NCBI GenBank assembly: GCA_964221845.1
Contig: CAXPZW010000053.1
Location: 1-27,663, forward strand
Direction of reading: 5' to 3'
Length of the DNA: 27,663 bases
Source of the DNA: CAXPZW01 sp964221845
GTDB taxonomy: Bacteria; Bacteroidota; Bacteroidia; Flavobacteriales_D; Sanyastnellaceae
This document shows positions 15,219 to 23,527 of the stretch, in pieces. Every line of letters begins with the position of its first letter. Position 1 is the first letter of the stretch. The position numbers and the translations under genes were made by a program. The notes beneath the pieces were generated by a model, which saw only the letters and a program-made list of their open reading frames with translations, searched no databases and had not been told where the DNA came from.

Positions 15219-15761
15219 TTAGCAACAGCCTGAGTCCGGAGCGCAACCGTTCTGGATTTCGCTGAGCTTGACTTTGGGTTTGGCAGGTGCCGCAGCTGCG
15301 GTGGCAATGGCCGAAGAAATGGCCGCGTCCTGAGGACTGCAGCACGCGTTGGCGCCTTGGCCAGTGTACTTGGGGTCGTTGAATTGGGCGTCAGCATGGA
15401 AGTAGTAGACCTCCCATTGCACGCCGTCGGGGTCGTTCACCCAGAATTTGTCCTGTACGGCATAACAGCATGCGGTGCCCACTTCTTCCAGGGCTACCAG
15501 GCCGAGTGATTTGGCCACTTCGAGGCGGGTGTGGAGCTCGGCCTTGGTTTCCACTTGAAAGCCCAGGTGGCCGAAGTTCTGCTGCACACGCTCGGGATTT
15601 TCGATGAAGGAGATGATCAGCGAGGGAGCGTCCAACACATACTTGGCGTACCCGGTCTCAATCTTGGCTGCTGCCTGGCCAAAGAATTGGTTGTAGAAAT
15701 TCACCGTGGCGGCGAGGTTGCTGACGTACAGCGAAACGTGCATGCGAGGAAATCCCATCAT
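15219..15761 (-). CDS. arsI: ArsI/CadI-family vicinal-oxygen-chelate metalloenzyme (C-As lyase-like)
   Basis: 180 residues from the ATG at 15761 (an ATG at 15758 is equally possible). VOC/glyoxalase fold with putative Fe(II) ligands H8 (MHVSLYVSNL), H65 (GHLGFQV) and E117 (VQWEVYY), plus the ArsI signature ACCYA with vicinal C98-C99, followed by KFWVNDPDG. Family members demethylate trivalent organoarsenicals such as MAs(III) by C-As bond cleavage using O2; CadI homologues are annotated for cadmium. The C-terminus has extra Cys clusters (ACCS near 139-142; GCAPDSGCC at the end), also seen in some ArsI. No arsR, arsM, arsP or acr3 is next to it. A TACCTTTG element lies 15 nt upstream. Confidence 0.8.
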   Translation of the reverse strand: MMGFPRMHVSLYVSNLAATVNFYNQFFGQAAAKIETGYAKYVLDAPSLIISFIENPERVQQNFGHLGFQVETKAELHTRLEVAKSLGLVALEEVGTACCYAVQDKFWVNDPDGVQWEVYYFHADAQFNDPKYTGQGANACCSPQDAAISSAIATAAAAPAKPKVKLSEIQNGCAPDSGCC

Positions 15762-15776
15762 CGAAATCTTACGATA

Positions 15777-15784
15777 CAAAGGTA
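15777..15784 (-). promoter_or_regulatory. -7 element TACCTTTG
   Basis: Exact TAnnTTTG on the minus strand, 15 nt before the ArsI-like ATG. A TTG lies 22 nt upstream. Confidence 0.45.
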
Positions 15785-15829
15785 CTCGTGTTTGCTGCCT
15801 GCTGCGCAAGGGTGGACATTAAAAAATCA

Positions 15830-16903
15830 TCAAAGCCGGATGCCCGTCTTGTAACCCAGCCACACCAGCACCTTGGTCAAGGCTGCCATGCACAGCAGCA
15901 CAAACATCGCGGTGGCAATGGCCATCCAAGGGCTCAGTTCGTTCCAGCCTGCACCGTGGATCCACCCGATCAGGCGCAAGTGGCCGATATACAGCCACAG
16001 TGCGTTGCGCGAGATTTGTCGGGCAAACTGCGGCATGGGGCCCAAGAGTCGACCTACCAACACGAGCAGCGCGCACGCTACTACCACCCAACCGGTGCGG
16101 AAGAACACCAAGCAGGGGCTGCCGCTCCAAAAGCGCGACTCGCCCCAGACGGCCATTTCCAATTTGTCGCCCAGCATGCCCATGAGTACCAATCCACCGC
16201 CAATGGCGCCCAGCTGAAGGGCAAACTTGGGCGTGTTGAATACCGAAGCCGGTTTGGTGGAAATCCACCCGCCAATCAAAGCGCCAATCAGCAAGTAACT
16301 CACCCATGGAACCAGCGGAAACAGGGAGCCCTCACCAGCGGTGAAGTACTGGCTCAAAGCCAAAGGCAGGTACTCGCTCAAGGGTATGTCGTTGATCAAT
16401 AGGCGCCCGGCCAACGCCCCTGCAACCAGTACCAAGGCCCCAAGGGCAAAGTGCTTCACCGAAGGCCGAAACAAGCGGTGCAGTCCCAACAGTACCAACA
16501 AGCTGGCACCAATACACTGCAACACATCCACCCGCCAAAGCGCGCGGCGGAAGGCCAAGGTGTGGTTCTCCCAAATCTCACCATAGAACCCGCTACAGTT
16601 GATCCAATAGCCCAAGGCCAGCAGCAAAACAGCGCGGATGATGCCCTTGCGGTAGCGCGGATGCGGTCCGGTCAGGGGTTGTCCTCGGAAGAGTAAATAG
16701 GTAAAGACCATGCCCGCAATCAGCATGAACATGGGGGCGGTAAAGCCACGAACATAGCGCCATGTACCGTACACTGCGTGGGAGGGATCTTGCCATTGAT
16801 CGCCCAGCAGGGTCTTGATGGTGTGCCCTTGGATCATCATGAACACCGCCACAAGGCGGGCCATGTCCAAAAATTGTATGCGGTTTGTGGGTGCCGATTT
16901 CAT
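15830..16903 (-). CDS. Multi-pass acyltransferase-like membrane protein (DUF1624/heparan-glucosaminide N-acetyltransferase-like)
   Basis: I start at the ATG at 16903 (357 aa); an ATG at 16927 is also possible, and the very long open frame beyond it is antisense of rsmE. The N-terminus RIQFLDMARLVAVFMMIQGH resembles the first helix of membrane acetyltransferases (Arg/Asp then a conserved His near 27), followed by about ten hydrophobic helices, including RGFTAPMFMLIAGMVFTYLLF and NALWLYIGHLRLIGWIHGAG. Such proteins move acetyl or acyl groups onto sugars across the membrane. The exact family is uncertain between DUF1624 and acyltransferase-3-like; no substrate is indicated. It diverges from rsmE with about 33 bp between starts. 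Confidence 0.68.
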   Translation of the reverse strand: MKSAPTNRIQFLDMARLVAVFMMIQGHTIKTLLGDQWQDPSHAVYGTWRYVRGFTAPMFMLIAGMVFTYLLFRGQPLTGPHPRYRKGIIRAVLLLALGYWINCSGFYGEIWENHTLAFRRALWRVDVLQCIGASLLVLLGLHRLFRPSVKHFALGALVLVAGALAGRLLINDIPLSEYLPLALSQYFTAGEGSLFPLVPWVSYLLIGALIGGWISTKPASVFNTPKFALQLGAIGGGLVLMGMLGDKLEMAVWGESRFWSGSPCLVFFRTGWVVVACALLVLVGRLLGPMPQFARQISRNALWLYIGHLRLIGWIHGAGWNELSPWMAIATAMFVLLCMAALTKVLVWLGYKTGIRL

Positions 16904-16936
16904 GACCGAAGGGACAAAATTGGCCATTTTTACCCC

Positions 16937-17650
16937 ATGCAGCTGTTCTACCTCCCTGAAGTTGATGCCAAGCTGTCCACCTTGGACGCTTTGGAAAGCA
17001 AACACCTGGTGCGTGTACTTCGCAAAAAAACCGGTGATGTCCTCCACGCCACCGACGGGAATGGACATCACTTGACTTGTAGGTTGGTGGACGCCAATCC
17101 CAAAGCGGCTGTGCTGGAAGTGACCGAGCGCATCGCGGTGCCCGCCCGCCCGGCGACCCTGACCTTGGCGGTGGCCCCTACCAAAAACATGGACCGCATG
17201 GAATGGCTGGTGGAAAAGGCCACCGAAATCGGCATCGAACGCATTGTGCCCGTGTTGTGCGAGCATTCTGAGCGCAAAGTCATCAAGCACGAGCGTTTGC
17301 TGCGCATTGCCACCTCTGCCATGAAGCAAAGCCTGCGCGCACACCTGCCTGACATCCAACCGCTCACCCCGCTTTCGGAGTTTGTGGCCAGCTGCACCGC
17401 AGCCACCCGCGTGGTCTGCCACCTGGACGACTCCAATCCTGGACCGGCCTTTCAAAGCCACCTGCAACCGGGCCTGGAAACCGCTGTACTCATCGGCCCC
17501 GAGGGGGATTTTGCTCCTTCCGAAATAGCCCATGCAGAAGACGCCGGATTCACCGCAGTGACCCTCGGTGCCGCACGCTTGCGCACCGAAACCGCCGCGC
17601 TGGCCGCGGTGCATATTTTTGCCCTGACCAACCCTGAACCCCATGCGTAA
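16937..17650 (+). CDS. rsmE: 16S rRNA (uracil1498-N3)-methyltransferase
   Basis: 237 residues from the ATG at 16937; the open frame to the left is antisense to the membrane protein. N-terminal PUA-like RNA-binding part with HLVRVLRKKTGD (23-34), central PTKNMDRMEWLVEKATEIGI (81-100), then the SPOUT/trefoil-knot SAM-binding motifs IGPEGDF (186-192) and LGAARLRTETAA (210-221). The usual knot sequence is LGxRILRxETA, so the Ala-Arg-Leu variant is slightly off consensus but keeps R-T-E-T-A. It methylates N3 of U1498 in the decoding region of the 30S subunit, in the cytoplasm. First gene of a three-gene plus-strand cluster; its stop overlaps the next ATG by 8 nt. Confidence 0.93.
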   Translation: MQLFYLPEVDAKLSTLDALESKHLVRVLRKKTGDVLHATDGNGHHLTCRLVDANPKAAVLEVTERIAVPARPATLTLAVAPTKNMDRMEWLVEKATEIGIERIVPVLCEHSERKVIKHERLLRIATSAMKQSLRAHLPDIQPLTPLSEFVASCTAATRVVCHLDDSNPGPAFQSHLQPGLETAVLIGPEGDFAPSEIAHAEDAGFTAVTLGAARLRTETAALAAVHIFALTNPEPHA

Positions 17651-17999
17651 ACTTCGCAACCTGCTGATCGTACTCGCCCTGTTGGGCGTGGCCGGGTATT
17701 TCACCAATCCCGAGCAACCGGCATTTGATGCTTGGATGAAAGCCAAAGCCAAACAAAAGCTGGACGAAAACGCGGAAGAAGGCCTCTTCGGAGGCGCCCT
17801 CAACGAATTCTTTGGCAACGTGCTGGGAGGGTTAGGCACGGCAGCCACCACCCGCGAGAATTTTCTCGTGGCCTCGCTGTACACCGTGGATTTGGGGAGC
17901 AAGGAATACCGCTACTTGGGCGTGTTTACCACCTTCATTCCGCTGCAGCTTTCGGACCCCATCTCCGACATGATGGACAATACCGACCGCGATGAATAA
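17643..17999 (+). CDS. Small membrane-anchored protein (DUF4359-like)
   Basis: 118 residues: a basic N-terminus, one hydrophobic anchor or signal (~6-21, NLLIVLALLGVAGYF), then NPEQPAFDAWMKAKAKQKLDE, a helical acidic segment, a Gly-rich LFGGALNEFFGNVLGGLG, and a C-terminal beta part TRENFLVASLYTVDLGSKEY followed by YLGVFTTF. The TNPxxxxxxxW start after the anchor and the R-x-N/S-(I/L)Y-x-V motif resemble DUF4359, a family of unknown function. ATG and TAA of the preceding gene overlap in ATGCGTAA, and its own stop overlaps the next gene's start in ATGAATAA, so translation is probably coupled on both sides. No enzymatic role is suggested. Confidence 0.72.
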   Translation: MRKLRNLLIVLALLGVAGYFTNPEQPAFDAWMKAKAKQKLDENAEEGLFGGALNEFFGNVLGGLGTAATTRENFLVASLYTVDLGSKEYRYLGVFTTFIPLQLSDPISDMMDNTDRDE

Positions 18000-20385
18000 G
18001 CACCTGATTTGGGCGTTGGCACTGCTGTTGGCGGCGTGCGGCACCGAAACCGGCACGGTAGAAACCAACTCCGCGCGCATCAACCGCGTCATTCCCGTGG
18101 TGCAAACCGCACAGGTGGCCACAGGTACGTTGGCCTTGGCGGACATCCAAAGCATCACTTATCCGCGCGTCATGGAAGGAGAGGGGCGTTGGCTCAAAAC
18201 ATTCCTCCACGACTACCTGGACTACCACGGCCCCCTCGAGCCCGATACCGAGTGGCAAGGCGGCAAGGCCATTCAACTCCTGCTCAATCCTGAACTGGAG
18301 TCGCCGGAAGCCTATCGCGTCAACGTGGATGCCAGCGGCGTTCGTGTAGAAGGCGCTACCGGACAAGGCGTGTTTTACGGCCTGCAAACCCTGGTGCAAC
18401 TGCTCCCCAGCCAAGAGGGGGACCACTGCGAGCTTCCGAATTTCCCGTTCTGCACCATCAACGACGCACCGCGCTTTGCCCACCGCGGGCTGCTGCTGGA
18501 CTGCTGCCGCCACTTCATGGAACCCGAGTTTGTCAAGCGCACCATTGATCACCTGGCCTTTTATAAGATGAACGTGCTGCACTGGCACCTTACCGAGGAC
18601 CAAGGCTGGCGCATTGAGATCCAAAAATACCCCCGCCTCACCGAGCACGGCGCTTGGCGCGAAGGCGAGGACGGCGAGCCTTACGGCGGCTTTTACACCC
18701 AAGACCAAATCCGCGACATCGTGGACTACGCAGCGGCGCGCCACGTAGAAATCATCCCCGAAATCGAATTGCCCGGGCACAGCTCTGCGGCCATCAGCGC
18801 CTATCCCCACCTGGGGTGCACCGGCGACTCCATAGATGTGGTCACCGAATGGGGCGTGTTTCCGGACGTGTATTGCGCGGGCAACGACAGCACCGTGGCC
18901 TTCCTCAAAGACGTCATGGACGAGGTGGTGGAGCTCTTCCCCTCCATGTATGTGCACATCGGCGGTGATGAAGCCCCGGTCAGCCGCTGGGAGGAATGCG
19001 ACAAGTGCCAAGCGCGCATCCAAACCATGGGACTGGACCACGAGCAGGCCCTCCAAGGCTGGCTCATCAGCGAGATCGGCCATCACCTCGCCGGGCACGG
19101 CAAAACCATCATCGGTTGGGACGAAATCCTCGAAGCAGGCGACCTGCCCGAAACCGCCATTGTCCAAAGCTGGCGTGGCATGGAAGGTGGGGTCGAAGCC
19201 GTGCAGCACGGCCACCCGGCCATCATGTCGCCCACGAGCCACTGCTACTTCGATTACCCGCTTTCCAGTACTGATTTGCCGGAGGTCTTCGCCTTCGATC
19301 CTATCCCAGCCGGATTGACAGCATCAGAAGCAGCCCTGATCCGCGGCGGCGAGTGCAACATGTGGACCGAGCGCGCCCCGCAATCGGTCATCGAATCCAA
19401 GATCTACCCGCGCTTGTTGGGCATGAGTGAGGTGTTGTGGCGACAGGATACGGCCGTGCGGAATTACCAAGCCTTTGAACGAGCCATGCAAGCGCACTAT
19501 CCAATGCTCGATTTTATGGGAGTTGAATACGGCTTGCCTCGCTTGCCTTTGGATGCTGAGGTTGGTTTGTCGGATGGGCAGATGGAAGTGACGCTGACTC
19601 CGCAATATGCTGGATTGGAGTTGTTTGAACTGACGCCGATTCCACCTGCTTCAGGTCAAGGGATGGGAAGTTGCGATACGACTGCCTTGGAAACCTTGAG
19701 CTACACCTTGGATGAACAAGAAGTCCGCAGTCAGATTGTGATGGCCTCGTTCCGCGGTAAACCTCACCGTCCGCACTATGCGCTCAACCTGGAACACCAC
19801 AAAGCCGTGGGTGCGCAACTGTCGCTTGAGAGTACCTACAGTTCAAGCTATCCGGCAAGTGGTCAAGGGGCTTTGGTAGACGGCCAATTGGACCCGTGCT
19901 ACGGCGATTTTCGCTCCGGGTTCTGGCAAGGATTTCAAGGGCAGAATGTGGTGGCCATTGTGGATATGGGCCAGTCTGAGGAGTTCTGGTGGTTGGAGAC
20001 CCATTTTCAGTCCTACCCCAACGCATGGATTTTCTTACCTGATTCAGTCACCTTCGAATACTCAGAAGACGGAGAGAGCTGGAATCAACTGCCAAGCTGG
20101 GGCAATCGCCGCCTGCGGCCCGAAGGTTTATCCTGGGAGGCTCGCTTAGCGCATTTGGATGCTTTGCGTATCGATGAGCAACACCAGGTGTTTGTTGATC
20201 TGGGGCTCACTGAACGTCTGGAGCCGCAATACAAAAGCAAATTCTTTTGGACAGGAATTCCGGACCGCAAGCTCAAGGCGCGCTACCTCCGCATGACGGC
20301 GCACACGACAGGCATTTGCCCTGAAGGGCACGCGGCAGCAGGACAACAATCGTGGCTGTTCTGCGATGAAATCGTAGTGCGTTAA
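17992..20385 (+). CDS. GH20 beta-N-acetylhexosaminidase, lipoprotein
   Basis: 797 residues: lipoprotein signal with LAAC (acylated C16), a GH20b-like N-terminal domain (~30-155), then the GH20 (beta/alpha)8 barrel from HRGLLLDCCRHF (~164) through NVLHWHLTEDQGWRIEI (194-210), PEIELPGHSSAAI (256-268), the catalytic pair in HIGGDEAP (D326, E327), GWDEIL (375-380), QSWRG (392-396) and GGECNMWTE. The C-terminal ~290 residues are beta-rich, with a galactose-binding/F5-8-type appearance near the end (VAIVDMGQSEEFWWLE). It releases terminal GlcNAc or GalNAc from chitin oligomers or glycans by substrate-assisted catalysis, anchored in the periplasm or on the outer surface. Coupled to the small protein upstream; its stop abuts the stop of the convergent gene with no gap. 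Confidence 0.93.
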   Translation: MNKHLIWALALLLAACGTETGTVETNSARINRVIPVVQTAQVATGTLALADIQSITYPRVMEGEGRWLKTFLHDYLDYHGPLEPDTEWQGGKAIQLLLNPELESPEAYRVNVDASGVRVEGATGQGVFYGLQTLVQLLPSQEGDHCELPNFPFCTINDAPRFAHRGLLLDCCRHFMEPEFVKRTIDHLAFYKMNVLHWHLTEDQGWRIEIQKYPRLTEHGAWREGEDGEPYGGFYTQDQIRDIVDYAAARHVEIIPEIELPGHSSAAISAYPHLGCTGDSIDVVTEWGVFPDVYCAGNDSTVAFLKDVMDEVVELFPSMYVHIGGDEAPVSRWEECDKCQARIQTMGLDHEQALQGWLISEIGHHLAGHGKTIIGWDEILEAGDLPETAIVQSWRGMEGGVEAVQHGHPAIMSPTSHCYFDYPLSSTDLPEVFAFDPIPAGLTASEAALIRGGECNMWTERAPQSVIESKIYPRLLGMSEVLWRQDTAVRNYQAFERAMQAHYPMLDFMGVEYGLPRLPLDAEVGLSDGQMEVTLTPQYAGLELFELTPIPPASGQGMGSCDTTALETLSYTLDEQEVRSQIVMASFRGKPHRPHYALNLEHHKAVGAQLSLESTYSSSYPASGQGALVDGQLDPCYGDFRSGFWQGFQGQNVVAIVDMGQSEEFWWLETHFQSYPNAWIFLPDSVTFEYSEDGESWNQLPSWGNRRLRPEGLSWEARLAHLDALRIDEQHQVFVDLGLTERLEPQYKSKFFWTGIPDRKLKARYLRMTAHTTGICPEGHAAAGQQSWLFCDEIVVR

Positions 20386-20904
20386 TTATTCACCCTGAAA
20401 CGGGAACTTCTTGGGAATCGAAATGCTCGTCCATTCGGGGACCAGCATTTTCGAGAGGAACACAATCTGACCGATGTGGTACGACTGGTGAGTGAGCGCG
20501 CGGTTGAACGCCTCACGCGCGGTCATGCCGTCACCGTTGATGTAAACGGTGCGCTCCAAATCGGTGTCTTCCAATTTAGAAAGGGTGTTGAACAGGACGG
20601 TCCAGCCGCGTTCCCACACTTCCATGAGCATGGTTTGGTCTTCGATATCGTCCATGAACTCCACATCGCGGTGGCGCCAAACCTTCTCACCATCAGTGCG
20701 CAAGAAGTCGGTGAAACGTGAAACAAGGTTCCCGCTCATGTGCTTGACCAAAATGGCCAGGGAGTTGGAGTCGTTGTGGGAGTACCAGTTGATGCGGTTG
20801 GGCGATACCTGGGCCATGGCACGTTCCGCCATGCCTTTGTAGCGGCGGAAAGTTGCGTCTATATCGGCCAGCCGGCTTACGGCTGTGAGAGTGCCGTCAG
20901 ACAT
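20386..20904 (-). CDS. DinB-fold protein (DUF1572-like)
   Basis: 172 residues, mostly helical, with the His pattern of DinB/DUF1572 four-helix bundles: LAILVKHMSGNL (H55) and the C-terminal ALTHQSYHIGQIVFLSK (H139, H143), which together would bind one metal ion. Length and the NDSNSLAILVKHMSGN-type motif fit DUF1572. DinB-like proteins include thiol-dependent transferases, but for DUF1572 no reaction is established and I give none. Cytoplasmic, no signal. Its stop codon directly abuts the GH20 stop (TAA then TTA on the plus strand). Confidence 0.83.
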   Translation of the reverse strand: MSDGTLTAVSRLADIDATFRRYKGMAERAMAQVSPNRINWYSHNDSNSLAILVKHMSGNLVSRFTDFLRTDGEKVWRHRDVEFMDDIEDQTMLMEVWERGWTVLFNTLSKLEDTDLERTVYINGDGMTAREAFNRALTHQSYHIGQIVFLSKMLVPEWTSISIPKKFPFQGE

Positions 20905-21122
20905 GGATTCACGAGTTTGGTTGCGCCGAGGAATCTAGTAAGAAATTCCATCGCCCAACGTCAATTTTGCCCCGGTGACACACAGAATTTATCCGACAAG
21001 ACATGTTGGTAGCCATCGGGGCGAGTGGAAGCGTTTGGACAGGCCAGTAGCGCAGCGTCCGAGCCGCACCAACGCCCCACTTTTCACTTAAAAGCACCTT
21101 GCACTAACCCCTTACACTTCCA

Positions 21123-21401
21123 CTAAACACGCAATCCCGGCCCATCCGGAATTGCCGCCCAATGTGTTACGTCCTGAAAGAAGTGGTTGGAATTTCCTTC
21201 GCCTTGCCAAAAGTGGGGGCCGTGCTTGGTGCGTTTTTCGGAGCCTTCAGGGTAGAAATCTTGGAGGAACTTGAGGACGATGACTTCGCGGATTTCGAAG
21301 TCCAGGGACTTTCCGGGGAGGTAGACTTTGTTGCCCGGAATGAAGGCCAACAGGCGTTGCCCATCGGCGGGAAGTTGGTCAGAAACGGCGATCCAGTGCA
21401 C
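21123..21401 (-). CDS. DUF551-like small protein
   Basis: 92 residues with a GTG start at 21401: MHWIAVSDQLPADGQRLLAF. The W-I-x-V-x-D-x-L-P opening and the closing VTHWAAIPDGP are the hallmarks of DUF551, a short family of unknown function seen in bacteria and phages. The middle, with FEIREVIVLKFLQDFYPEGS and a charged HGPHFWQGEGNSNHFF, is particular to this protein. It starts 10 nt after the stop of the response-regulator gene on the same strand, so the two are probably co-transcribed. No ATG is available upstream before that stop, which supports the GTG. Confidence 0.65.
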   Translation of the reverse strand: MHWIAVSDQLPADGQRLLAFIPGNKVYLPGKSLDFEIREVIVLKFLQDFYPEGSEKRTKHGPHFWQGEGNSNHFFQDVTHWAAIPDGPGLRV

Positions 21402-21411
21402 GGTGTTCGGA

Positions 21412-21801
21412 TTAAGAATCCGAAAGATACGTTTCCATCTTTTCGATGGTGAGCGGTTTGGGGATGAAGGCCTGGATGAGCTCTGAGGCGTCCACGCGTG
21501 ACAAGTCGCTGGGGTGGTTGGAAGAGGAAACCATCAGCACAGGGGTGTGGATGTCCGCCTCGCGCATGGATTCGATCAAATCCCAGCCACTGAGCACGGG
21601 CATGTTGATGTCCATCAGGATCAGATCAATGTTGGCGTGGTCTACGCGGATGCGGTCAAGCGCACTGCGCGAATCCATATACGTCACGATTTCTGCGGTG
21701 GGCACATGCTGGCGAAGGACTTCCTCGTGGATGAAGGCATCAATCGAGTCGTCATCGATCACCAGAATGCGCTTGGGAGCGCGGGGCAAATCCGTGTTCA
21801 T
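21412..21801 (-). CDS. Single-domain response regulator (receiver only)
   Basis: 129 residues from the ATG at 21801 (a longer start at 21825 adds MQCLLTNN and is less likely). A complete CheY-like receiver: acidic pocket D16-D17-D18 in LVIDDDSIDAF, phospho-acceptor D64 in LILMDINMP, conserved Ser in MVSSSN (~92) and Lys in IPKPL (K115). No output domain, so it would act by protein-protein contact or as a phosphorelay intermediate. The D-D-S-I-D-x-F opening is the pattern of response regulators common in Bacteroidota that pair with hybrid or PAS histidine kinases; no kinase is encoded in the window. Downstream partner by spacing is the DUF551 protein. Confidence 0.88.
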   Translation of the reverse strand: MNTDLPRAPKRILVIDDDSIDAFIHEEVLRQHVPTAEIVTYMDSRSALDRIRVDHANIDLILMDINMPVLSGWDLIESMREADIHTPVLMVSSSNHPSDLSRVDASELIQAFIPKPLTIEKMETYLSDS

Positions 21802-21875
21802 GTTGTTCGTTAAGAGACACTGCAATTAGTAAGAAAGCTCCCGAAAGCCGAGACAGGCAGGCGGACTTATTAATG

Positions 21876-22691
21876 TTAGGGTAGCAGCTCCTGCACAGCG
21901 CCCACCTGACGCCACACGTTGTAAGGGGTCAACGTCCAGATTTTCAGCCGACTATCGATCAGGAAATGCTTGTCGTTCCAGTCGAATTCGTACAGGTAAT
22001 CGCCCTTTGTGGTGGTGCTGATGGGGCCCAAAACCAAGGGGGTTCCAGACAGGTCCAACCACACCAAATTGCTGTCGGCGTCGGCGAAGTAGACTTGAGG
22101 ATCGCCCACAAAGGTGAGGCGAAGCAGAAAGTTGCTGGGTTCAAACGGCTCCTCCAGGGTTTGCAGGGCTTGGCTGTTGGCCTGATGCCAACCGCGAGAG
22201 ATCGCTTCCAACCGCGCGTCTTTGGGCGGGTGGGTGGCGGTGCCTTGGGCGCTGCCGCTGAGTTTCATGGCGGCCAGTGCGTCTTCCAGAGTGGCGCCCA
22301 TCTTGGCCAAGACAAACCCGCTGTAGTGGTCGCATTCCAGTTCGTTGCCGACCGAGAGCGAGGCCGGATCCAGTGTGTGGCCCATCAAGTGATGCCCGAT
22401 CTCATGGGCCAATATGCTGACTGCACTCCAGCGCGTCACGCTGCTGTCGAGCATGGCGCTCATGAAGGTGGCGTTGTACTCCACCCAGCGCTCCTTGCCC
22501 TTGACAAAAGCCACCGCAGATTTTACCTCGGGGTTTTCGCGCACCACAAAGCCGCCTTTGAGACCGCTGAATTGCACGATGTGTGCGGCTGCTTGGCGCA
22601 TTTCCTTTTCGGTCACCACTGTGCGGGTGGAGTCCGATTGGGCCACGTTACAAAGGGGAAAGGCGAGGAAGGACAAAAGCAGCCAGCGCAT
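21876..22691 (-). CDS. Secreted M48-family-like metalloprotease
   Basis: 271 residues: signal peptide MRWLLLSFLAFPLCNVAQS, then a zincin domain with HEIGHHLMGH (HExxH at 96-100) and NELECDHYSGFVLAKMGA, where E117 in the ELECD motif is the likely third zinc ligand. GCNPEVKS-like beta strands before it (FVVRENPEVKSAVAFV) form the substrate edge. The C-terminal ~90 residues are beta-rich (VYFADADSNLVWLDL, YEFDWNDKHFLIDSRLKIW) and not part of the core protease; they may be a binding domain. Probably periplasmic or exported. It is shorter than HtpX-type membrane M48 proteins and has no transmembrane helices. GTACTTTG lies 4 nt before the ATG. Confidence 0.83.
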   Translation of the reverse strand: MRWLLLSFLAFPLCNVAQSDSTRTVVTEKEMRQAAAHIVQFSGLKGGFVVRENPEVKSAVAFVKGKERWVEYNATFMSAMLDSSVTRWSAVSILAHEIGHHLMGHTLDPASLSVGNELECDHYSGFVLAKMGATLEDALAAMKLSGSAQGTATHPPKDARLEAISRGWHQANSQALQTLEEPFEPSNFLLRLTFVGDPQVYFADADSNLVWLDLSGTPLVLGPISTTTKGDYLYEFDWNDKHFLIDSRLKIWTLTPYNVWRQVGAVQELLP

Positions 22692-22695
22692 GCTC

Positions 22696-22703
22696 CAAAG
22701 TAC
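22696..22703 (-). promoter_or_regulatory. Near -7 element GTACTTTG, 4 nt from ATG
   Basis: One base shorter than TAnnTTTG between TA and TTTG. Included because position and context match the other short-leader genes here. Confidence 0.3.
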
Positions 22704-22745
22704 CGTATCTCAGAAGAAATCGGTACGCTTCGCTGGGGAAATACC

Positions 22746-23522
22746 TCAGGCGCCTTTGAACTCTGGCTTGCGCTTTTCGAGGAAGGCCGCAACGCCTTCG
22801 TTGTAGTCGTGGGTGTTGCTCGCGGCGGTTTGCAGTTCGCCTTCGAGCGCCAATTGTTCACTCAAGGATTGCTCCAAGGACTTGTTGAGTGCGCGTTTGG
22901 TGAGGCCCAAGGCCTTGGTGGGCATCACGGCCAAACGCTCGGCCAGGGTTTGGGCTTCCTCGGCCAGGTTTTCAGCCGGTACCGAGCGGTAGATCATGCC
23001 CATGTCTGCGGCTTCGGCAGCCATGAGTTTGTCGCCAAGCATCATCAGCGCCGTGGCGCGCTGCATGCCTACCAAACGCGGCAGGAAGAACGTACCCCCG
23101 CTGTCGGGAATCAAACCAATCTTGCTGAAGGCTTGGATGAATGCGGCGTTCTCTGAGGCGATGCACAAGTCGCACGCCAAAGCGATGTTGGCACCGGCCC
23201 CCGCCGCCACACCATTCACCGCGGCGATCACAGGCTTCTCGATGCTGCGGATGCGACCAATGATGGGGTTGTAGTGTGCGCTTACGATGCGCGTGATGTC
23301 AATCCCGTTGTCCTCCACGGCTTCCTGCAAGTCTTGGCCTGCGCAAAAGGCTTTGCCCGCACCGGTCAGGACAATGGCGCGCACCTCAGGATCGTGCTCG
23401 GCAGCGTCGAGCGCTTCCTGCAGGGCCAGGGCCATCTCTTTGTTGAAGCTGTTGAATTTGTCGGGGCGGTTCAAGGTCATAACAACCACGCCGCCGATCT
23501 GGGATTTGAGAAGGGTTGACAT
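22746..23522 (-). CDS. Enoyl-CoA hydratase/isomerase, PaaG-like
   Basis: 258 residues, a full crotonase fold: N-terminal VVVMTLNRPDKFNSFN, oxyanion-hole segments FCAGQDL (59-65) and AAVNGVAAGAGANIALACD (100-118), and SKIGLIPDSGGTFFLPR (133-149). An Asp at 140 in GLIPDSGG, rather than the Glu of classical crotonase, is the pattern of PaaG (1,2-epoxyphenylacetyl-CoA isomerase) and related isomerases. No other paa gene is adjacent, so the pathway is uncertain; a general fatty-acid or amino-acid degradation hydratase is the alternative. Cytoplasmic. TATTTTCG ends 5 nt before the ATG. Confidence 0.88.
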   Translation of the reverse strand: MSTLLKSQIGGVVVMTLNRPDKFNSFNKEMALALQEALDAAEHDPEVRAIVLTGAGKAFCAGQDLQEAVEDNGIDITRIVSAHYNPIIGRIRSIEKPVIAAVNGVAAGAGANIALACDLCIASENAAFIQAFSKIGLIPDSGGTFFLPRLVGMQRATALMMLGDKLMAAEAADMGMIYRSVPAENLAEEAQTLAERLAVMPTKALGLTKRALNKSLEQSLSEQLALEGELQTAASNTHDYNEGVAAFLEKRKPEFKGA

Positions 23523-23527
23523 GGAGG

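Noticed and set aside
16928..17902. N-terminal extension making a 690-codon minus-strand frame
   Set aside because: The extension is antisense to rsmE and the small membrane protein, whose families are clear. The true membrane protein starts near 16903.
17935..19242. A 435-codon minus-strand frame inside the GH20 gene
   Set aside because: Shadow of the hexosaminidase; the GH20 catalytic motifs on the plus strand are unambiguous.
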